Source: Cyanidium caldarium | Taxonomy: Eukaryota > Rhodophyta > Bangiophyceae > Cyanidiales > Cyanidiaceae | NCBI GenBank assembly: GCA_026184775.1 | Contig: JANCYW010000003.1 | Location: forward strand, 62,001-126,000 | DNA length: 64,000 bases | Direction: 5' to 3' | Shown here: piece by piece, positions 59,678 to 64,000 of the stretch | Layout: the number at the start of each line of letters is the position of its first letter | Position numbering within the stretch: position 1 is the first letter of the stretch | Made by a program: the position numbers and the translations under genes | Notes under the pieces: generated by a model | Databases searched by the model: none | What the model saw: the letters and a program-made list of their open reading frames with translations, nothing else | What the model was told of the DNA's origin: nothing

Positions 59678-59796
59678 CATGTACTGAGTAGCGGTGCTAC
59701 GGGGACCATTCATGGACCCGTTCATCTTTGCGAGACGCTACGAAAACAGGGCATAGTGGAGGAGGAACGTGCATCGGACGCATCCCCGCCTCCTCC

Positions 59797-62493
59797 TCAC
59801 AACGGCTCCAGTCGCGCCATCACGCGCTGCTTGGCTTGCGCGTCGTAACCGATTTGTTGGCGTTCCTCGACGGTGTAGTGCCGTTGTAGCAGCTCGGCGA
59901 ATTCGTGCAATGCCTCGAGGGCGCTCTCGCGCACCGCGCGCCCCAGCGCCGGCTCGATGCGGTGGCCGAAATACAACTGCCACTGCTCGCGGATACTGTC
60001 TAGCGCGCACGGTTCCGCCGCATCCGCCTCATTCCCATCGAGCGCCACTCCCAGACGCTGCCGCACTTGCCGCCATGCGTCGGCCACGCATTGCGGGTGC
60101 GCAAAGCTGCTCTCGTGTTGCTTCAACGCGGCCAGATCGTGGAATGCCGACGCTTTCGCCAACAGGGAGAGCAGCGGCTCGAACAGCGCCCGGGTGGTGC
60201 GCAATACCACCGCCTCGCACGCGTGCTGGTACTCATCGATCAGCAACTGTTTCGAGTCCAGGTCACGTTTGGGCGGCACCAACTCGCGCGCCGAACCGAA
60301 CAAGTGGCGCACACCGATCTGCCCGCGTACGATGCGCAGCAGCGCCGCCTGCAGATCGCGCAGCGAGACCGGCACCAGCCGACGTTCGGTGTACACAAAC
60401 TCCAGCGAACCGAACGGAGTGATCTGCTCTTGCAGAACGCCCAGCTGCCACAGATAAAACAGCTCGGCGTGCTCGCTGGTGGGCTCGCCGCTGACGCGCG
60501 GCGATGTCGCCGGTGAGGCGCCGTCGGACCGGTCGGAGTCGGATCCGGCGGCCGAGCGCGGCGACGCCGATGGTACGGCCGGCGCAGCCGCTGACGCCGA
60601 CAGCTGCGCATCGCGCTTGGCCATCCGCACCGCGGCTACGTGCAGGCTGTGCACGCACGCTTCCAGCGCCTCTTGCGCGATGCCGCTAAACACTGCCTCG
60701 TCCACACACCGATACAGCCACGACAAGATGCGCAAAGTCCGCTCCACCGTCGGATACCAGCAAGCGTACCCTCCACGTCGGAGTGTGGCTACCGCCGCCG
60801 ATTCTCCCTCAGCCCGCTCCCCATCTGTGTCATCCGCGCCCGCGGAAGGCACCGATTCTTCCCGCCGCCGCTGCCGCCGTCGCAACATCCCCGGATAGTC
60901 CAGGTCGTCCGCCGTCGGTCGGAACGTCCGGATGGAGTCGCGAATCGACAACTGCGCGCGGTAAATAGCGCGCTCTTGCGCGTCGGCCACCAGCGCCTCC
61001 AACGCCTCCGCCAGCGGGCGCACCGGGAACTGAGCCTGCCACCGCGGCAACTCGTTCAGCAGCACCTCGGTACCGAGCAGCGTAATGCACTGCACCAGCG
61101 TCTCCAGTTCGGTCTCTCGCAAGATGCGCGGCCGCACCTGCGCGGCGAAACTCGACGCGATAGAGGCGACCCATTGCGTGTGCAGCGCACGTTCGGCATC
61201 GTCGTCGGCGGCGCCGGCGGCCGGCGCTCGGGCCGCGCGCGGCCGACTCTCCTTTTGTGCGCCCGGCGCCTGCTCGGTCGGCTCGAACACCTCCGCATAC
61301 AGCTGCGACTCGAGGCGGCACACGTTCAGCAAACTGCTGGCGCCGGATCGTATCCACTCCATCAGGCCCGCACTCGATCCGGCCAGAGAAGCCCAATGCG
61401 CCGGTAGCGCTGGCGTGACCAGGCGACGGCGCTGCTCGAAAAAGCACTCGGCGCACTCCAGCAACAGCGCCCGTCCATGTGGTTCATCAGGGCGCTCCGC
61501 CCGCAGCTCCTGTAGCAGGCCGTGCAGTTCGGTGGCGGCCAAGTGGAAGCGTAGATACGCGCGGGACGCCTCCTGGTCGGGCAGCTGCAGCGCCCGCGCA
61601 TCCGACGGCATGGCGTCCAGCTCCTGTTGCACCTGGGCAGCCACACGCAACAGGGTGCGCTGCACAGCGTCTCGCATCAGTTCGAGGGCGCGTCGGCGCA
61701 GCTCCGCGGCGCGGGCCGCAAACGCCTGCGGATCCGCCGACGGAAACGCGGTCGCGTCTGTCGCCGCGTCATTCAGCGTCGTCGCGTAGGCGACGCATTC
61801 GTCCAACCGATGCAACAACGCCGTCAGCTCGTCCGGTGTACGCACTTGCAGCGGGGATGCCGCCGCTGTCGTCGTCGCCGCGCCCGTCCCATCGCTCAAT
61901 ACCTTCGTCACCGTCAGGCCGTGCACCGCTACACCGCCGAGCGCCTGGGTGAGTGTCTCCAGCTCCTCAAAGTAGCGTAGATATTGTTGTGCCGCCTGTA
62001 CGCGTGCCGTCAATTGCGCGCGTTCGGTCACCAGCACCTGCGCGTCCCCGCGCAACGACCGCAACAGCGTCTGCGCCTTGGACCGACCGGAGGCGATCTC
62101 CTCCAGACACCCGTGGATAGCGTCGAGCAGATCGAGCAGGCGCCGTGCCTGCTGCCCACGGCTCTCCAGGGCATCAAGCGCCTGCTGGTATTCGGTCACC
62201 TGGGCCTGCTCCACCGCCTGGTCTACCTGGTTCAGCCGTCGATAAAAGTCCGCGGCCGAGTCGATTCGCGAAACGACGTCGGCGGCTGCCGCCGTCGCGC
62301 CCACCGGCGTCTCGACGGTCACACTCGCCTCCCGTCCACTCGGCGCCCGCCGGCCGCGATCCAGCGCCGCCACCTCGCATGGAAACACCGCCGCCACCTC
62401 CGCCTCCAACGCCTCCACTGCCGCCTGCTGCTCCTCCGACAAACGCACGTTCCGCTCCCACGACTTGAACCACTCGGCCGTCTTGGCACTCAT
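59797..62493 (-). CDS. COG3: Conserved oligomeric Golgi complex subunit 3
   Basis: The 898-residue protein matches COG3/Sec34, part of the COG tether that guides retrograde vesicles within the Golgi. The N-terminal helical bundle includes SKTAEWFKSWERNVRLSEEQ type sequence (here AKTAEWFKSWERNVRLS), then FYRRLNQVDQAVEQAQV and a coiled coil, as in the Sec34 domain. The block QYLRYFEELETLTQALGG and the mid-region MEWIRSGASSLLNVCRLESQLYAEVF are typical. The C-terminal half is alpha-helical with low-complexity acidic/Ser inserts. Size fits the family (about 800-830, longer here because of inserts). ATG 62493 is the first in frame. Confidence 0.85.
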   Translation of the reverse strand: MSAKTAEWFKSWERNVRLSEEQQAAVEALEAEVAAVFPCEVAALDRGRRAPSGREASVTVETPVGATAAAADVVSRIDSAADFYRRLNQVDQAVEQAQVTEYQQALDALESRGQQARRLLDLLDAIHGCLEEIASGRSKAQTLLRSLRGDAQVLVTERAQLTARVQAAQQYLRYFEELETLTQALGGVAVHGLTVTKVLSDGTGAATTTAAASPLQVRTPDELTALLHRLDECVAYATTLNDAATDATAFPSADPQAFAARAAELRRRALELMRDAVQRTLLRVAAQVQQELDAMPSDARALQLPDQEASRAYLRFHLAATELHGLLQELRAERPDEPHGRALLLECAECFFEQRRRLVTPALPAHWASLAGSSAGLMEWIRSGASSLLNVCRLESQLYAEVFEPTEQAPGAQKESRPRAARAPAAGAADDDAERALHTQWVASIASSFAAQVRPRILRETELETLVQCITLLGTEVLLNELPRWQAQFPVRPLAEALEALVADAQERAIYRAQLSIRDSIRTFRPTADDLDYPGMLRRRQRRREESVPSAGADDTDGERAEGESAAVATLRRGGYACWYPTVERTLRILSWLYRCVDEAVFSGIAQEALEACVHSLHVAAVRMAKRDAQLSASAAAPAVPSASPRSAAGSDSDRSDGASPATSPRVSGEPTSEHAELFYLWQLGVLQEQITPFGSLEFVYTERRLVPVSLRDLQAALLRIVRGQIGVRHLFGSARELVPPKRDLDSKQLLIDEYQHACEAVVLRTTRALFEPLLSLLAKASAFHDLAALKQHESSFAHPQCVADAWRQVRQRLGVALDGNEADAAEPCALDSIREQWQLYFGHRIEPALGRAVRESALEALHEFAELLQRHYTVEERQQIGYDAQAKQRVMARLEPL

Positions 62494-62736
62494 GGCGGTG
62501 TGCGACACGCTATTGCTGTTTGGTGCCCAACCGTCGCTTCAGGCTGCTCGCACCAAAGCCTCCATGACCTCTAGGACTGGGAGCGGGCGACAGGTTTCAC
62601 GCAGCCAGTCGCCATCGGGCGCGGTGCCCGAGCACCCCGATCAGCGGACACACACATATGTCGAGCGCTGGAACGTATCACGGAAGAGAAGACATCCCGG
62701 GAGATACCACAGCGGGCGAGCATACCTCCGGCCGGT

Positions 62737-63846
62737 TTACAGCGTGAAGAGGTCAAAGGCCGGCGTCTCCCACGCCTCCATGGGCCGCACGTACGGCCGG
62801 GTGTACAGCAGGCGCGTCATATCCAGTGCGGTGAGCGTCTTGCCGAGGGCGCGCTCAGAGCGCGCGACATCGATCAGGAGGTTGGCCATGTCCTTGCGGG
62901 TGATGCAACCGTAGCCGGTGGTGTCGGCGGTGGTGATGGGCTCGCCGTCGGCCTCGCCCTCCTCCAGCACACCCGAGCGCACGATGGTGTAAGGCAGGCC
63001 GCTGCGTTCCACGCACGTCTCCGCCAGCGTCAGCTCCTCCAAGAACGGCATCAGCGGCTCACGCACCGGCCAAGGCAGCACCTGTTCCGAGCTGCCGCAT
63101 CCGACCAGACTCACCAGGATGAAACGTCGCGACACGTCGCCGTCAGCGGCGCGCACATCCTTCACCGCTTCCTCGATCAGGTTCACGCTATCGGCATAGG
63201 TGGTCATGCACTCGTCCCGGAACGAGTCGTCGCTGACCGAAAAGATGGTCTGCGGCGGTCGTCGGGCGAATGCCTGCCGCACCCACTCGGGCGAACGCAG
63301 ATCGCCACGCATCGCCACCACCCCCGGCAACGAGTGGAGGGGCCGCGCCGCCTCTTCCGCACTGTACACCACCGCGACTGAATCCGGTTTGGCGACAGCG
63401 TCGGTCATGCGCGACAACGCTCGCGTCAGCTCCACCGCCAACGCGGTATCGCCGCCGGTCACCCACACATGCCCCAGCGGCCGTCGCGCGGGAGTTGATA
63501 AAGCGCCGGCGCTCTGTTCAGCCTTTCCGGCGGAGGCGTTTGGCGCGCTCATCTCCCAGTGCAACCGCGATAGCAGCGGCGCCGCGCGCCCTCCAACGCT
63601 GGGCACGCACCGTCGACGCCCTCCGGCTCCCCCGCCTGCAGCGCGTTGCCCGAGTCGTTGCCGTGCGGGCGGCGCCCAAGACTCTCGCGCCCTCCATGGA
63701 ACAAACGTCTGAAACGCCGCCGGGACACTCACAAAGTCGAGTGTACCCGTCTGTCTTCGTCGTCGATTGCAGCGACCGGCCGCACTGCCTCTCCGTCCCG
63801 TCTCCCTGGCGCCCGCGGCGTCCTCCACCGTCGAGGAGCTTTTCAT
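62737..63846 (-). CDS. NmrA-like atypical short-chain dehydrogenase, probably plastid-targeted
   Basis: The 369-residue protein has an N-terminal leader with VSVPAAFQTFVPWRAR, a Phe-containing transit-peptide-like stretch. The Rossmann domain begins GHVWVTGGDTALAVELTRAL, a degenerate Gly-rich loop. A later RFILVSLVGCGSSEQVLPWPV matches the active-site strand of atypical SDRs, and the GLPYTIVRSGVLEEGE block is typical of NmrA/TIC62-like proteins. The substrate is unknown. The catalytic YxxxK is not evident, as in many NmrA proteins, so it may be a sensor or non-catalytic NADPH binder. ATG 63846 is the first in frame. The frame remains open to the right edge, so a longer protein or upstream exon is possible. 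Confidence 0.7.
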   Translation of the reverse strand: MKSSSTVEDAAGARETGRRGSAAGRCNRRRRQTGTLDFVSVPAAFQTFVPWRARESWAPPARQRLGQRAAGGGAGGRRRCVPSVGGRAAPLLSRLHWEMSAPNASAGKAEQSAGALSTPARRPLGHVWVTGGDTALAVELTRALSRMTDAVAKPDSVAVVYSAEEAARPLHSLPGVVAMRGDLRSPEWVRQAFARRPPQTIFSVSDDSFRDECMTTYADSVNLIEEAVKDVRAADGDVSRRFILVSLVGCGSSEQVLPWPVREPLMPFLEELTLAETCVERSGLPYTIVRSGVLEEGEADGEPITTADTTGYGCITRKDMANLLIDVARSERALGKTLTALDMTRLLYTRPYVRPMEAWETPAFDLFTL

Positions 63847-64000
63847 CCCCTGCAAAACACCAACGATCGTCTCCTTGCCCTGAATGCAACACAGACTGCC
63901 CTCCGGCACGCTCCAACTCGGCGTGCTGCGCGGTCGTCCAGCACAGCACACCGCGGCCACACCGGCCAACCGGCGGACGCCTCGCGAGCGTCCACCGCCG

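Overview
The window looks like the nuclear genome of a compact, GC-rich, photosynthetic eukaryote. The best guess is a unicellular cyanidiophyte-type red alga. The eukaryotic nuclear content is clear: TFIID TAF2, SMC3, RAD51, SNF5, CCT7, COG3, CDC48 and others. The photosynthetic signal comes from gamma-tocopherol methyltransferase (VTE4), a RETICULATA-related plastid envelope protein, a BASS2-like pyruvate carrier and an L-arabinokinase-type glycosyltransferase domain. Several of these carry Arg/Ala-rich leaders with an isolated Phe, typical of red-algal plastid transit peptides. About 33 genes fit in 64 kb (one per 1.9 kb), almost all as single open frames. I see one convincing spliceosomal intron (18909-19166, GTAAGT donor, ACTAAC branch site) and two weaker candidates. 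The species assignment is an inference from content and style, not a match I can run.

Layout. 0-13 kb: the 3' end of SDH1, a terminal nucleotidyltransferase, ER BiP, an O6-alkylguanine alkyltransferase, a TPR co-chaperone-like protein, a bacterial-style DUF2064 glycosyltransferase, a VPS18-like protein and an REXO4 exonuclease. 12-22 kb: a RETICULATA-related protein, a stand-alone ARA1 N-domain, a two-domain adenylate kinase fused to a DUF3054 membrane domain, TTC4/CNS1 (spliced) and an ANTH clathrin adaptor. 22-36 kb: TAF2, a 53-residue KKxx membrane protein, RAD51, an orphan coiled-coil protein, a probable mitoribosomal mL50, a SCYL1-like pseudokinase and mitochondrial aconitase. 36-47 kb: VTE4, SNF5 with a GATA-type finger, CCT7, a myristoylated SVIP-like protein, CDC48 and a farnesylated DnaJ. 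47-64 kb: mitochondrial ATP synthase gamma, an eEF1A methyltransferase-like protein, SMC3, a large protein kinase, BASS2, COG3 and an NmrA-like reductase.

The genes are mostly housekeeping, but a few threads connect neighbours. Proteostasis is over-represented: BiP, TTC4, CCT7, CDC48, DnaJ and an SVIP-like protein. CCT7, SVIP-like, CDC48 and DnaJ are consecutive, and the CDC48/DnaJ divergent promoter holds a four-unit heat-shock element. Genome maintenance is present (RAD51, SMC3, alkyltransferase), and SMC3 has a palindromic E2F-type site 92 bp upstream. Central metabolism is mitochondrial (SDH1, aconitase, ATP synthase gamma) and plastid (VTE4, BASS2, adenylate kinase fusion).

I see no tRNA, rRNA, CRISPR, transposon, LTR or virus-like element. 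Repeats are limited to microsatellites and two short tandem duplications (3192-3335 and 39270-39454). Start codons were set at ATG. Many open frames extend further upstream through GTG/TTG codons, and I ignored those extensions.
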